Counted from the first letter of the stretch, positions 8,834-18,324 are shown. The stretch is 64,000 bases of DNA from Chryseobacterium suipulveris (GCF_022811685.1 NZ_CP094532.1:1265501-1329500), one strand, 5' to 3'. Notes: a model not told the origin generated them from the letters alone. Made by a program: numbers and translations.

Positions 8834-10348
8834 TTAGTTGTTAAGTTGCAAAAATAATTCACTATAATATTCGTCTTTGTTTAAATCTTCAATGACTTGA
8901 TTTATATCTATAACTTTTTGATTCTCAATTTCTGTTTCAGAAGTGTTGAAAAAGAATATTTTCTGAAAATCTTCATATTTTTCTAATTTCTTGATTTTCT
9001 GTTTCATTGTTGCCAAGTTTTTGGTGTTTGAAACTTGACCGATTAATTTTTTGTTGTCTTCTGTAACAGCAAAAACGTCAATATCTTTTTTGTTTCCTCC
9101 TGTTTTTAAGATTTGATATTTGATTTTGAATTCTTTTGGTGCATACTTGCTACGAAGCCATTCCGAAACTAAAACCTCTATTGCTTTGTCGTCCATTTCA
9201 AAGTTTTGCGTAAAACACGCGACTCTCGGATAAATTTTCCTTAAAGATTGGTGCTTTCTGTAGATATTGCTCAAAGTTACATTTGAAGGCAGAATAGTTT
9301 GAACAAACGGGAACAAATCTAAATCAACTTCTTTAGCATTTTCAAGTTTGAAAAAATAATATGCGAAATTATCATCCGAAAGTTTTCTAAACTTCGTTCC
9401 TTTCCTAATTTTTCCGATTTTAAAACCAATACCTTGATAACTTGCCAAAATTATAACGTCTTCTTCTTTCAGCAATTCGTTTAAACTTTTCCAACGTTGC
9501 AGATACTGTTGTTTAGGATTTTCTCCATTTTCTATTCTTTTCCAATCTTCAAAATCTCTGTCAGTATCTAAATAAATTGCTGTTTCGTTCTTATCATAAA
9601 ATTTTTTGATTTGGGTTTTGTTGCCAAAATTATTTCTGAATAAAACAAACTTGTGAAATGGTTCTTTTTCAAAAAATAGAACTTCAACAGCATATTTTAT
9701 CGCTTCAAAATAGTTTTCCTTCGTTGGGTTTTCCAAGAAAAATCTTACAACATATTCACTATGATAGTCAAAACCCATATCAATCATATAACCTACAAAA
9801 TTTTTGTTGCGGAAATCTGGAAGTAGATTATGCTTTAAAAATTTGTAAAGGTGGAAATATTGCTCCGCAAAAGGTTTGTTCTCTTCTGCATCTCTCTGTT
9901 TTACTTTCTTGGTTATGTCTTTTTCTAAATCAATTTTGAAAAAGTTCTTTTGCATTTCATATTCGGTCTTGTTTTCGGCCAAATATGAAGAAACAAATTT
10001 GTCTACAGAGTATTTTTCTGCGGTCAGTTTTTCAAGTTCAGTTTTTAGAGCGGAAATAATGGCTTTGAGTTTTGCTTTGTCTTTTCCATAGGTTTTGAAT
10101 GAAATTTTAGGATTTAGTTTGGTGACTAAAAAGTCTAAAGTTTTATTTACTTCGTCAACAATATCTTGTCTGTTATTTTCTTTGTAATTTTTTTGATATT
10201 CCTTAACTGTCTGTTCCAAAAAACCATATTTGTTAAGTAAAGCGAGAGTTTGGAATTTTTCTTCAACAGTTGAAGATTTAAATTCGTGACTAAAAGAGTC
10301 AAAAAGACTTCTTAATTGAATTCCATTCAAAATATTGATTTTCTTCAT
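8834..10348 (-). CDS. 504-aa protein with restriction-nuclease-like C-terminus
   Basis: Cytoplasmic protein. The N-terminal two thirds are helical and charged. Residues near 300-370 form a strand-rich domain (DVIILASYQGIGFKIGKIRKGTKFRKL). The C-terminus reads TGGNKKDIDVFAVTEDNKKLIGQVSN, close to the Mrr-like PD-(D/E)XK pattern where an Asp-rich strand is followed by QxK; here the usual Lys is Ser. It is followed by a helix-strand KYEDFQKIFFFNTSE. The start at 10348 (MKKINIL) is chosen because the upstream frame is attC sequence. A modification-sensing or abortive-infection role is plausible but inferred. Confidence 0.7.
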   Translation of the reverse strand: MKKINILNGIQLRSLFDSFSHEFKSSTVEEKFQTLALLNKYGFLEQTVKEYQKNYKENNRQDIVDEVNKTLDFLVTKLNPKISFKTYGKDKAKLKAIISALKTELEKLTAEKYSVDKFVSSYLAENKTEYEMQKNFFKIDLEKDITKKVKQRDAEENKPFAEQYFHLYKFLKHNLLPDFRNKNFVGYMIDMGFDYHSEYVVRFFLENPTKENYFEAIKYAVEVLFFEKEPFHKFVLFRNNFGNKTQIKKFYDKNETAIYLDTDRDFEDWKRIENGENPKQQYLQRWKSLNELLKEEDVIILASYQGIGFKIGKIRKGTKFRKLSDDNFAYYFFKLENAKEVDLDLFPFVQTILPSNVTLSNIYRKHQSLRKIYPRVACFTQNFEMDDKAIEVLVSEWLRSKYAPKEFKIKYQILKTGGNKKDIDVFAVTEDNKKLIGQVSNTKNLATMKQKIKKLEKYEDFQKIFFFNTSETEIENQKVIDINQVIEDLNKDEYYSELFLQLNN

Positions 10349-10374
10349 TTTATGCGGGGTTTTTATAACATTGC

Positions 10375-10566
10375 CGATAACGGAAAAGGGCTTTGCGAGG
10401 TGCGGGCTACTGCAAACCGAAAGTCGGGAGGAGAACCAATCTCTAGCAAAAACCATTTTCATTTTTTCAAATTTACAAAAAAAAATGAAATGGTTTTTTG
10501 CGGGTATTTTCTAGAATATTTCTGAGATTTCCTTCAACCCCGCATCTTGCAAAACCCATGTTATCG
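10375..10566 (-). repeat. attC site 9
   Basis: 192 bp, class C. Boxes CGATAAC and GTTATCG. It looks the same as site 53 throughout, copied with the DUF6624-like cassette. Confidence 0.87.
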
Positions 10567-10575
10567 GCAGTTGCT

Positions 10576-11271
10576 TTATTTTTTTGTTAATTTCTCAATT
10601 TCTTTAAGTGTATATTTTTTTGAATAATCAATTCCCATTGATTTCGCATATTCTTCTATTGACATTTTAATATCCATAGAAGTTCTTAATTCATTTACTT
10701 TTTCAGGATTTTCAATTGGCCAAATAAAATTTGTCCATTCTTCCTTTTTGGTTTCGGGATTAACAAATAATCTTCCTGCACCTTGAGTTCCATAAATTTG
10801 TTCTTTACCTTGATACATAAGCATCCTATCTTTCATCATTGCGATTTGTTGTTTACTTAAATCTCCATTTTCTTGTGCTTTTATCATTAATGGAAAATAC
10901 TTTTCAATAATTGGAAGTTTTGAATGTTGAATAACATACCAAACTGCATTACTTAGTTTCTCTCCGACAAGTTCCTTTCCTGGATAACCATATTTTTTGA
11001 TTATTTTTTCCGTTTTTAACAAATTGATACTGTCATTTTTTTCTGTTATTTTCCATCCTTGCTTTTGAAATTCACTTTCGCTTATTTTATAAGTCTGTAA
11101 AATTTCATTTTTTCTTTCTGGCCTTAAATCTGGTGTCCAAAGTTCTCTCAATTCTTGGTCAGATTTTAGAATTTGAGTTAATTCACTTTTCAGTTTGTCT
11201 TTCTGATTTTGAGTAACAGAGCAAGAGGTTAAAAGTGCTAAAAAAGTTATAATTGTCAATTTAATTTCCAT
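10576..11271 (-). CDS. DUF6624-like lipoprotein, copy 1
   Basis: Lipoprotein of 231 aa with leader MEIKLTIITFLALLTSC. The mature part resembles the DUF6624 family of unknown function: KYGYPGKELVGEKLSNAVWYVIQHS, then MMKDRMLMYQGKEQIYGTQ. An alternative start lies eight codons upstream, but MEIK gives the shortest typical leader. The whole cassette is repeated at 60417-61112. The catalytic role, if any, is unknown. Confidence 0.75.
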   Translation of the reverse strand: MEIKLTIITFLALLTSCSVTQNQKDKLKSELTQILKSDQELRELWTPDLRPERKNEILQTYKISESEFQKQGWKITEKNDSINLLKTEKIIKKYGYPGKELVGEKLSNAVWYVIQHSKLPIIEKYFPLMIKAQENGDLSKQQIAMMKDRMLMYQGKEQIYGTQGAGRLFVNPETKKEEWTNFIWPIENPEKVNELRTSMDIKMSIEEYAKSMGIDYSKKYTLKEIEKLTKK

Positions 11272-11299
11272 TTCAAACATAATTTTGGTATACAATTGC

Positions 11300-11496
11300 C
11301 GATAACGGGAAACGGCTTTGCGATGTGCGGGCTTTTACAACTGAAATTTCTACTAAAAACTGCATAAAGCAAAAAAAGTTTTCCGCTGACTAAATTACGA
11401 AAAAAATGGAAGCGGAAACTTTTTTTGCGACTAAAATTGACGAAACTTTCAACGCAAGAGCCTTCAACCCCGCATATTGCAAAACCGATGTTATCT
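11300..11496 (-). repeat. attC site 10
   Basis: 197 bp, class C variant (ACGGCTTTGCGATGTGCGGG). Boxes CGATAAC and GTTATCT. Confidence 0.85.
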
Positions 11497-11544
11497 GCCG
11501 TTTTCTTATTTCCATAGTATACAATTTATTTAATTAGTCAGTTT

Positions 11545-12672
11545 TCAATTAATTATCTTGTTTTGAAAATTATCGGATTTAGCAATCTTTACAATCCTTT
11601 TCCTTAAAACAGAATTAAGATTTTCATTTTTCTTTAGAATTTTAGAATTCAAATATCTCAACAAATCTTCATCTGTTTTCGTGGAATTAAATGCGGAAAT
11701 CAACTCTGCTTTTCCTCCTTTTTCTAATATCAAATCGCATAAAACTGCTCCAATTACATATTGAGGATTCGTGTTTTCATCCAATTCAAAAAAATCAAAA
11801 GGTTTTGAAAGATTGATTTCCTGATGTTTTTCTAAATATTCATAAACTCTTTTTGTGTGATAAATCAAAGGTTTTCCCAAATGCGCCTTGTCTTTTGAAA
11901 TATATGCCGAAATTCCTGTCAACAGCAATTCGTGTGCATTTGGAAAATGTTTGTTAATGAAATGTGTAATCTCGTGAAAATGATTTGCTCCTGCTTTTTC
12001 AGTAGCAAAAATGAAATTATTCTTCTCTTCAAAATATCCGCATTCTTTGGACATTCCTTTGCTGAAGATAAATTCGTAGCCGAGAATATCAAAAATATGG
12101 TCACAATTTTTTGCAATGAAATAAGTGAGTTTTTCGGGTTGAACACTGAAAGTTTTACATAAATCCAAATAAAAATTTTCTGCTTCATCAATCTCGTTTT
12201 GCTTCAAATCATAATCAGGTTGATAAATATATTTGATGTTTTTCGAATTAGTCGATTTCCAATTTTTAGTAATTTCAAAAAGATAATTGGAGAGTTTGAA
12301 TTGATTTCCTTCTTTAATCGCAACAACATTCGTAATGGCAAAAACATCTTTGTTTTCCTGTTCAAAAAGCGATTTTATCAAATATTTGTTTTCGAAAATT
12401 TGATTAATACTCAAAATCCGATTATCAAAACCCCAATTCATAAGCGATGGATTTAGAATTCCTTCCATATCCAAAACATTGAAGTTCGCAAGATTCTTCG
12501 TTTCACTTTCTGCCCAAAAATCTTTGGAATTACTTTTAAGATAGGATTGCCATAATTCTACAATTGATTTTGTATCGCTATTGTTAAGATTTACATTGAA
12601 GTTTGTTGTAAAAGTTTGCGCCTTTAATCCGATTGCAAAAACCATTAACAAAAAGAAAATTCTTATTTTCAT
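11545..12672 (-). CDS. exported HExxH metallopeptidase-like protein
   Basis: 375-aa protein with Sec leader MKIRIFFLLMVFAIGLKAQ. The zinc-peptidase motif HEITH sits in ANHFHEITHFINKHFP, with LLTGISAYIS 15-20 residues later in the place where gluzincins carry the third ligand region. A glutamate ligand is not obvious, so activity is uncertain. It is the second gene of a two-gene cassette, starting 22 bp after the aspartyl protease. The two may form an envelope proteolysis unit. Confidence 0.72.
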   Translation of the reverse strand: MKIRIFFLLMVFAIGLKAQTFTTNFNVNLNNSDTKSIVELWQSYLKSNSKDFWAESETKNLANFNVLDMEGILNPSLMNWGFDNRILSINQIFENKYLIKSLFEQENKDVFAITNVVAIKEGNQFKLSNYLFEITKNWKSTNSKNIKYIYQPDYDLKQNEIDEAENFYLDLCKTFSVQPEKLTYFIAKNCDHIFDILGYEFIFSKGMSKECGYFEEKNNFIFATEKAGANHFHEITHFINKHFPNAHELLLTGISAYISKDKAHLGKPLIYHTKRVYEYLEKHQEINLSKPFDFFELDENTNPQYVIGAVLCDLILEKGGKAELISAFNSTKTDEDLLRYLNSKILKKNENLNSVLRKRIVKIAKSDNFQNKIIN

Positions 12673-12693
12673 CACTTTCAAAAATATCAAGTT

Positions 12694-13854
12694 TTAGTTT
12701 TTCTTCATTTCCGCATATTCCTCATAAAAATGCTTATTCGGTTTCAGATAAACCACATTTTTTTGAAAATCTATAATCGCATTAAATCTTTTCAAAACCT
12801 CGTTTCCTAAAAAATTCGTTTTGTAACCCGCGGATTTATTGTAAGAATTTATCTGTGAAGGAATATTTTCTAAAAAATATTTTCCAAAATATAATTTGGG
12901 AAGTAAAACCGATTTCAAAGGAATTTCTTCATTTTGGCTGTTATACATTTTTGTTTCTTTAATAAGTTTAAATTCTCCAACCTTTAAATTATTTTCATTG
13001 AGAATATCATTGTCTAACATTATTGCTCTTTGATAACCGCTGTCAAAAAGAAAACGAGTTTTGTTTTTTTTGCCATTATTTTCTAAATCTACAGAAATAC
13101 AAAAATGTTCTTTCATAAGTTCCATTGGGAATTTTTCAAATTCTTTTCCAATTTTTGGAAGTTTTGAATAAACAATCATTATATTTTTGTCATAATCAAT
13201 TTCCAAAATTTTTCCGTCGAAAGCATTCCAACCGAACATTCCGTCATTTCCTTGTACCGTTGTTTCAATCGGATAAATTTGTTGATGTTTCCAATTCAGA
13301 TTTGAAATTTCAAAATTATTGTCGGAAATATCTTTCATTGTCAATTTCAAACCATTGGGATTTAGATATTTTTTAATTGCTTCTTTTGTTAAGTAAAAAT
13401 CAACTGAACCTGTGTCAAACATCAATTTTATAGAATCCTTTTTGTTTAGAACAGCATTCACGGAAATATTATTGAATTCAGTTAAATGAAATGGAATTGT
13501 TTGGCGAAAAGTTGTTTTTGTTTTAGAAAAATCTACATTTTTCGGACTCTCAAACCTTGTAAAGCAAGAATCTTTTTTGTTGAGTAAAATAATAAAGTCG
13601 AATTTTTGATTTGGTTTTAATTTTACTTCAATGCTGTCAATATCTGTAACAAGTTTTACTTCCTTATATTTTGAAACTTTTCCTGTGGTGTAAACATCAG
13701 GTTTTAGCTTTGGGTTTAAAGTCCAATCAGTTATTATTTCTTTACTCTCAATAATTTTTACATTCGGCGTATTTGAATAAATGGTAGTTGCATTTTTCTG
13801 CGCAAAAATTATTGAAAAAGTAAAAATAAATGCTAATGAATAAAAAATCTTCAT
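12694..13854 (-). CDS. exported aspartyl protease, retropepsin-like
   Basis: 386 aa with leader ending FSIIFAQ. Two aspartyl protease motifs are visible, LMFDTGSVDFYLT in the first half and RFLFDSGYQRAIML in the second, so it is a two-lobed enzyme in one chain. Each is followed by the hydrophobic strand typical of the fold. The region NEVLKRFNAIIDFQKNVVYLKPN is shared with the shorter paralogue at 35424-36305. Likely periplasmic. It is the first gene of its cassette. Confidence 0.82.
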   Translation of the reverse strand: MKIFYSLAFIFTFSIIFAQKNATTIYSNTPNVKIIESKEIITDWTLNPKLKPDVYTTGKVSKYKEVKLVTDIDSIEVKLKPNQKFDFIILLNKKDSCFTRFESPKNVDFSKTKTTFRQTIPFHLTEFNNISVNAVLNKKDSIKLMFDTGSVDFYLTKEAIKKYLNPNGLKLTMKDISDNNFEISNLNWKHQQIYPIETTVQGNDGMFGWNAFDGKILEIDYDKNIMIVYSKLPKIGKEFEKFPMELMKEHFCISVDLENNGKKNKTRFLFDSGYQRAIMLDNDILNENNLKVGEFKLIKETKMYNSQNEEIPLKSVLLPKLYFGKYFLENIPSQINSYNKSAGYKTNFLGNEVLKRFNAIIDFQKNVVYLKPNKHFYEEYAEMKKN

Positions 13855-13881
13855 ATTTAGACACGGTTTTTATAAAATGGC

Positions 13882-14075
13882 AGATAACGGAAAAAGTATT
13901 GGCGAAGTGCGGGCTAAAAATGAACGACTGTTCAATTTTCGAACAAGCGGAGCCGATATTTTTTCCATGAAACTAAACTACAAAAATAATGTGGAATGGA
14001 AAAATAGCGGCGGCTAAATGTGACAAATCTTTCAATTATCCCTTCACCCCGCATTTTGCCAATACTATGTTAGCT
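13882..14075 (-). repeat. attC site 11
   Basis: 194 bp, class B. Boxes AGATAAC and GTTAGCT. It carries the same body as site 57, both attached to RDD genes. Confidence 0.87.
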
Positions 14076-14085
14076 GCAGTGTCTT

Positions 14086-14502
14086 TTATTCAGTCAATTT
14101 TATCACTTTAGTTTTTGCAAGTAAATCACCCAATCGCTGGCTTTCTGGCGAATTTTTAATAATAATTATTCCAACCAAACCGAAGAGAGACATATCAATT
14201 GGATCGAGTAAATGTCTTAAAAATGATTGTTTAAAGTCAATATTCTTTTCAGTATTTAAATCAACAGGTTTAAGTTTCATCAAATAATTTCCCAAAGTTG
14301 AATTCAGGGTTGATTCAATAACACAAAAATAGAAAAACCAAAAAATAAAGATTGGAATTGCTTTTAGTCCATTTACGGAATATTCGCCTAATTCATTTTT
14401 TTCTCCAAAAGTAAAAATGTAAATGCAAGTTAAAGTCAAAACAATTGAATAATCAATAACTCCAGCAATAATTCTAGATATTAGATATTTTTCTTTTTTC
14501 AA
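14086..14502 (-). CDS. RDD-family membrane protein, copy 1
   Basis: 138-aa integral membrane protein of the RDD family. The Arg and first Asp of the name are in RIIAGVIDYSIV. Transmembrane segments are near residues 10-32 and 47-68, with a third near 108-118. The tail SQRLGDLLAKTKVI is the family signature. RDD proteins are linked to ion transport in some species, but the substrate here is unknown. Three identical coding copies exist in the window (also 55343 and 63374). Confidence 0.85.
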   Translation of the reverse strand: MKKEKYLISRIIAGVIDYSIVLTLTCIYIFTFGEKNELGEYSVNGLKAIPIFIFWFFYFCVIESTLNSTLGNYLMKLKPVDLNTEKNIDFKQSFLRHLLDPIDMSLFGLVGIIIIKNSPESQRLGDLLAKTKVIKLTE

Positions 14503-14552
14503 TTTTTAGTTTTTTAAGAATTTGGATTTTAGCGGAGTCTTTCTGACATTGC

Positions 14553-14746
14553 AGCTAACGGAAAAAGTATTGGCGAAGTGCGGGCTAAATAGAACGAAAA
14601 GTTCAATTTAGACTGAACGTAGCCGATGCTTTTTTCGGATTGTTAAATTACAAAAAATAATCAATACGAAAAAGCAGCGGCGGATAAATTTTGCAAGTCT
14701 TTCAACTTTGTACTTCTCCCCGCATTTTGCCAATACTATGTTAGCT
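14553..14746 (-). repeat. attC site 12
   Basis: 194 bp, class B. Boxes AGCTAAC and GTTAGCT. Confidence 0.87.
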
Positions 14747-14755
14747 GCAGTTTCT

Positions 14756-15187
14756 TTAAGAGAAAATTTCTTTAAAAGTGTTTTTTATTGTATTTAGTCC
14801 ATCATTATTAATTCCAAAGAGATAGAGAAAAATAACCCAAGGAAGAACATAGTATTTTTTTGGATGTTCCGAGTAAAATAAAATGAAGATAAAGAATCCC
14901 ACAAAAGTTAAATACAAAATCCAATGCATTAATCTTAAATATGAAAAGAAAGAAATGCGGCAGTTTTCATTATCGACTTCTTTAATTTTTATGTATACAT
15001 TTAAGTATGAATTTTGACTTTTCATGCCATAAACTTTCATTCGCTTTAATAATATACTACCATTTTTCTCATTAATTTTTAATTCATAGTCATATGTGGA
15101 TTTAAATCGATCTTTCAAACTGTCTATTATTTTATTTTTTGACATCTCAGATGATATTATAAAAAAATCAAATGGTAAGAATTTCAT
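14756..15187 (-). CDS. two-TM hypothetical membrane protein
   Basis: 143 aa. A soluble N-terminal part with strands is followed by two membrane segments at about 88-108 (MHWILYLTFVGFFIFILF) and 114-128. The start is uncertain: MKFLPF at 15187 or MSKNK at about 15145. The 263 bp upstream to attC site 13 (15188-15450) is A/T-rich and holds no gene that I can see. Confidence 0.6.
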   Translation of the reverse strand: MKFLPFDFFIISSEMSKNKIIDSLKDRFKSTYDYELKINEKNGSILLKRMKVYGMKSQNSYLNVYIKIKEVDNENCRISFFSYLRLMHWILYLTFVGFFIFILFYSEHPKKYYVLPWVIFLYLFGINNDGLNTIKNTFKEIFS

Positions 15188-15450
15188 AGAATTAATTTTA
15201 AATAAAGATTATCATATAAATATGATTATAAATGCAATCTTTGAAAATCTATTCAATAAAATATTTTAATAATCTAATATTTCAAAAACATTTTAAACGG
15301 TACTATTCTGAAATTCTGACTAACGTTAAATTAATTCAGTGATAATCAAATAGTTATAGATTTTAATTTTTGACCATTTGATTATTCAAAATAGTGAAAA
15401 TTTCTTCGTTAGCGGCTAAAAACAACTCCGTTTTCGAGTAGGGGAATTGC

Positions 15451-15645
15451 AGCTAACGGAAAAAGTATTGGCGAAGGACGGGCTACCTTGCAGACAATTT
15501 CAAAGGAAAACCGAACCTGAGCAAAATGCTTTTTCAGATTTCTAATTTACTAAAAAAAGAAATATGAAAAGCATTTTTGCGGATATTGTTAACTGAATTC
15601 TCAAAGACAATATTCACCCCGTCTTTTGCCAATACTATGTTGTAG
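15451..15645 (-). repeat. attC site 13
   Basis: 195 bp, class B with GAAGGACGGG. Boxes AGCTAAC and GTTGTAG. Confidence 0.86.
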
Positions 15646-15654
15646 GCAGTGCTC

Positions 15655-16479
15655 TTATTTTTCTGGATATGGAATTGCCTTGTCCTTTTCTATCGGATTA
15701 TAGAATTTTTTTATCATTTGTTGCATAAATTTTCTTTTTTGATCAAGTTGCTCTTGAGTAGTAATATTTTCTCCCATAATATTTACTGTTCCGCCACTGC
15801 TCAATGCCTTTTTCATATCGGAAACGGGGTCAGAGTAATAATCTAATTTAACTTTATGATATTGCTTTAGAGTTACTGGAACAGGATTTATTCCATAATG
15901 TGTTTCAAGAAAATTCTTTGTGTCAAAAGTTTCCTTTAAGTTTATACTTTTTACAAGTTTGTAACTGTATTCATTATCTTTATCGTTAAGTTCAAAAATT
16001 AAACCCGGTAAACCTGCAAATTTAAAAGGTCCTTCTTGAAAAGGGATTTCAGGAGAAAACCAAGCGGTCCATTCTCTTCCCCCAAAACTTGTTGTTGCTT
16101 TTTGTAGTTTATAGTTGTCCAATTTTTTGGTTTCTTTTGTTACTTTCCAATTCATTTTATCTTTTGAACTCAAAACAAAATAGTCAAAATTATTATCGTG
16201 GAAAGTTTTGTTTTCGCTAGAATTTCTTTTTCTAATTAAAAGTTGGTCAGCCATTGTATTCGTCCTGTTATTATTTCCTCCAAATTTTTTGTTGATGGAG
16301 TCCATTTCAAGAAATTTATAATCGTAAAATTTCACGAAGTCTTTGTCAATATCCAAGACCATATTTGTTTTCATTTCTTGACCTGCCATTTTCCAATCTA
16401 ATTGATAAATAAATCGGTTTGTTTGACCAAAAATAAAAAATACTGAAAAAGTTAAAATTGTTGTCAAAATTTTATTCAT
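15655..16479 (-). CDS. GLPGLI family exported protein
   Basis: 274 aa with leader ending FFIFGQ. The name motif occurs in GPFKFAGLPGLIFEL, after the family-typical ATTSFGGREWTAWFSPEIP. GLPGLI proteins are a Bacteroidota-specific exported family of unknown function. A diverged relative lies at 31452-32291. Single gene in its cassette. Confidence 0.9.
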   Translation of the reverse strand: MNKILTTILTFSVFFIFGQTNRFIYQLDWKMAGQEMKTNMVLDIDKDFVKFYDYKFLEMDSINKKFGGNNNRTNTMADQLLIRKRNSSENKTFHDNNFDYFVLSSKDKMNWKVTKETKKLDNYKLQKATTSFGGREWTAWFSPEIPFQEGPFKFAGLPGLIFELNDKDNEYSYKLVKSINLKETFDTKNFLETHYGINPVPVTLKQYHKVKLDYYSDPVSDMKKALSSGGTVNIMGENITTQEQLDQKRKFMQQMIKKFYNPIEKDKAIPYPEK

Positions 16480-16516
16480 ATCTATTGTTTTTATGCGGGT
16501 TTTTGGATAGCATTGC

Positions 16517-16715
16517 CTACAACGGAAAACGGCTTTGCGAAGGCGGGGATTTTACAACCGAAAAGTTCTATAAAAACTACACCGAGCAAAAACCATTTTC
16601 GTTTTTTCAAAATTACAAAAAATAAAAAAACGAAATGGTTTTTTGCGGCGAAAAGTGCTGAAAACTTTCAACGCAAGGTAACTTCGCCCCCGCTTTTGCA
16701 AAACCGATGTTATGT
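16517..16715 (-). repeat. attC site 14
   Basis: 199 bp, class D variant (GGCTTTGCGAAGGCGGGG). Boxes CTACAAC and GTTATGT. Same body as site 54. Confidence 0.86.
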
Positions 16716-17157
16716 GATGTGGCAACTTTTCAGCGTATTTTCAGCAGTCAGATTCAGTTTCATCGCCTTTATTCAGCAAGATTTTAAAAATTCAGCGTGA
16801 AATTTGTAAAAATCAGTCAGATGAAATATTCAGAGCGTTAAATTTCAAAAATTTTTTCGGAAAGTTTTTGCGCGCGAGTTTTTTTCAGCGTTTTTATTTT
16901 CAGGAAGTTGTTTTTCAGGCAGAATTTTATTCAGCAGCGTGATATTCAAGCGTAAGTTTTTTTTCACGCAGAGTTTCCGTTAGTGATTTGGTGTCAGAAA
17001 TCAGTTTTTTTAAGTCAAGTCCGCATTTTATTTAGTCAGTCAAGCAGAAAATGAATTCAGACCATATTTTCAAGCACATTTAGGTCTGGATTCAGTTTCT
17101 TTTTATTCACTAAAAATCGTGGATTTTATTTCGGAGCGTGATTTTAGGCGCCATATC
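16716..17157 (-). other. ORF-less cassette, family 2, copy 1
   Basis: A 442-bp interval between matching boxes with no usable ORF on either strand. The coding-direction strand is dense in CTGAA/GCTGAA and contains TGCGTGAA and GTGCTTGA once each. The whole interval with its attC is repeated at 61340-61781. Exact duplication shows it moves as a cassette. Confidence 0.7.
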
Positions 17158-17356
17158 ACATAACGGGAAACGGCTTGGCGAAGGCGGGGGAAAGAAAGAC
17201 AAAAAGTTCAACTAAACCCGAAACCAGCAAAAAACCATTTTCGTTTTTTCAAAATTACAAAAAATAACAAACGAAAATGGTTTTTTTGCGGCGAAAAGTG
17301 CAGAAATTTTCTAAATGATAACTTTCACCCCCGCTTTTGCCAAACCGATGTTGTGC
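17158..17356 (-). repeat. attC site 15
   Basis: 199 bp, class D. Boxes ACATAAC and GTTGTGC. Same body as site 52. Confidence 0.86.
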
Positions 17357-17812
17357 GCAGTATTTTCGGTTCGAGGACTTGGATTTAACGGCGTTAAATT
17401 CGAGTCAGAGAAGTGAAAATCAAGCACGACAGATGTTTTCTGGTGCAGAATTACAAAATAAATTCAGAACTTTAGTCAGCGAATTTTTTTAAATCTCCGC
17501 GCAAATTATATTCATTCAGTTAAGCGCAATATTTGTCAAAGTCAAGCACGTTTTTTGAAAAAGTTAATGAGATTTTAATTAGAAATTTTAATGCGCAAAG
17601 TTTTTTAAAAGTCAAGCACGATAATTTTAAAAGTCAGCGCAATTTTTTTGAAACTCAATTCCGCAATTTTCTTAACAAAGTTTTCTTCATAATTTTTAAA
17701 AGAATTAGCACAGAGTTTTAAAAATTTAAGTCAGTTTTAGAAGTTAAACTCGAGCAAGTTTTAAAAATTAAAACCGCATTTTCTTTTGATAACCGCACTT
17801 CAAATATTGCGC
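17357..17812 (-). other. ORF-less cassette, family 1, type C, copy 1
   Basis: A 456-bp non-coding interval repeated at 59762-60215. A diverged relative occupies 49959-50402 and 58282-58725. Conserved parts are the first 80 bp (GACTTGGATTTAAC, TCAAGCACGAC) and the last 90 bp (AGTTTTAGAAGTT, ending ATTGCGCACAAC). A 62-codon plus-strand frame inside is not conserved in the relative, so it is treated as chance. Confidence 0.7.
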
Positions 17813-18004
17813 ACAACGAAAAAGTATTGGCGAAGTGCGGGCTGGATTGGACGAAAAGTTCAATTCAGAACTGAGCGTAGCCGATGCTTTTTTCGGATTG
17901 TTAAATTACAAAAATAATCAATACGGAAAAAGCAATCGGCGGATAAATGCTAAAAATATTTCAACTTGCGTTTCGCCCCGCATTTTGCCAATACACTGTT
18001 AGGC
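17813..18004 (-). repeat. attC site 16
   Basis: 192 bp, class B. Boxes GCACAAC and GTTAGGC. AACGA replaces the usual AACGG. Confidence 0.85.
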
Positions 18005-18018
18005 GATGTTTTTTTATT

Positions 18019-18324
18019 TTAGGTGTAATCAAATTCGGTGTCATTTTCATCTCGTCTTGCGTCCCAAATTGATTGAACAATTAGTTCTTTTTCTGTAAAT
18101 TCATAGAAAATTAAATAGTCTCGAACAATATTTATTCGAGTTTCCCCATCATTTGTGGTTCTTCCGATTTTCGGATGTTCAGATAAAAGATTTACGGCTT
18201 CACTAAATAATTTGTTAAGTTTTTTGCTATAGGTTTTAGATTTTGTTCTATTAATCCAATAAATCAAAATTTCTTTTCGTTCAAATTTTGCAGATTTGGT
18301 CCAAATTATTTTTCGTTTAGCCAT
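18019..18324 (-). CDS. ParE/RelE-family toxin
   Basis: 101-aa RelE/ParE fold toxin: MAKRKIIWTKSAKFERKEIL at the start, HPKIGRTTNDGETRINIVRDYLIFYEF in the core, and IVQSIWDARRD at the end, the usual landmarks of the ParE family. It overlaps the antitoxin gene upstream by 19 bp, so the pair is translated together. ParE members usually poison gyrase, RelE members cleave mRNA; the sequence does not decide. Confidence 0.88.
   Translation of the reverse strand: MAKRKIIWTKSAKFERKEILIYWINRTKSKTYSKKLNKLFSEAVNLLSEHPKIGRTTNDGETRINIVRDYLIFYEFTEKELIVQSIWDARRDENDTEFDYT

Noticed and set aside
17533..17721. 62-codon plus-strand ORF in the ORF-less family 1 cassette (also 59938-60126)
   Set aside because: Not conserved in the related type D cassette, poor amino acid composition, no promoter.
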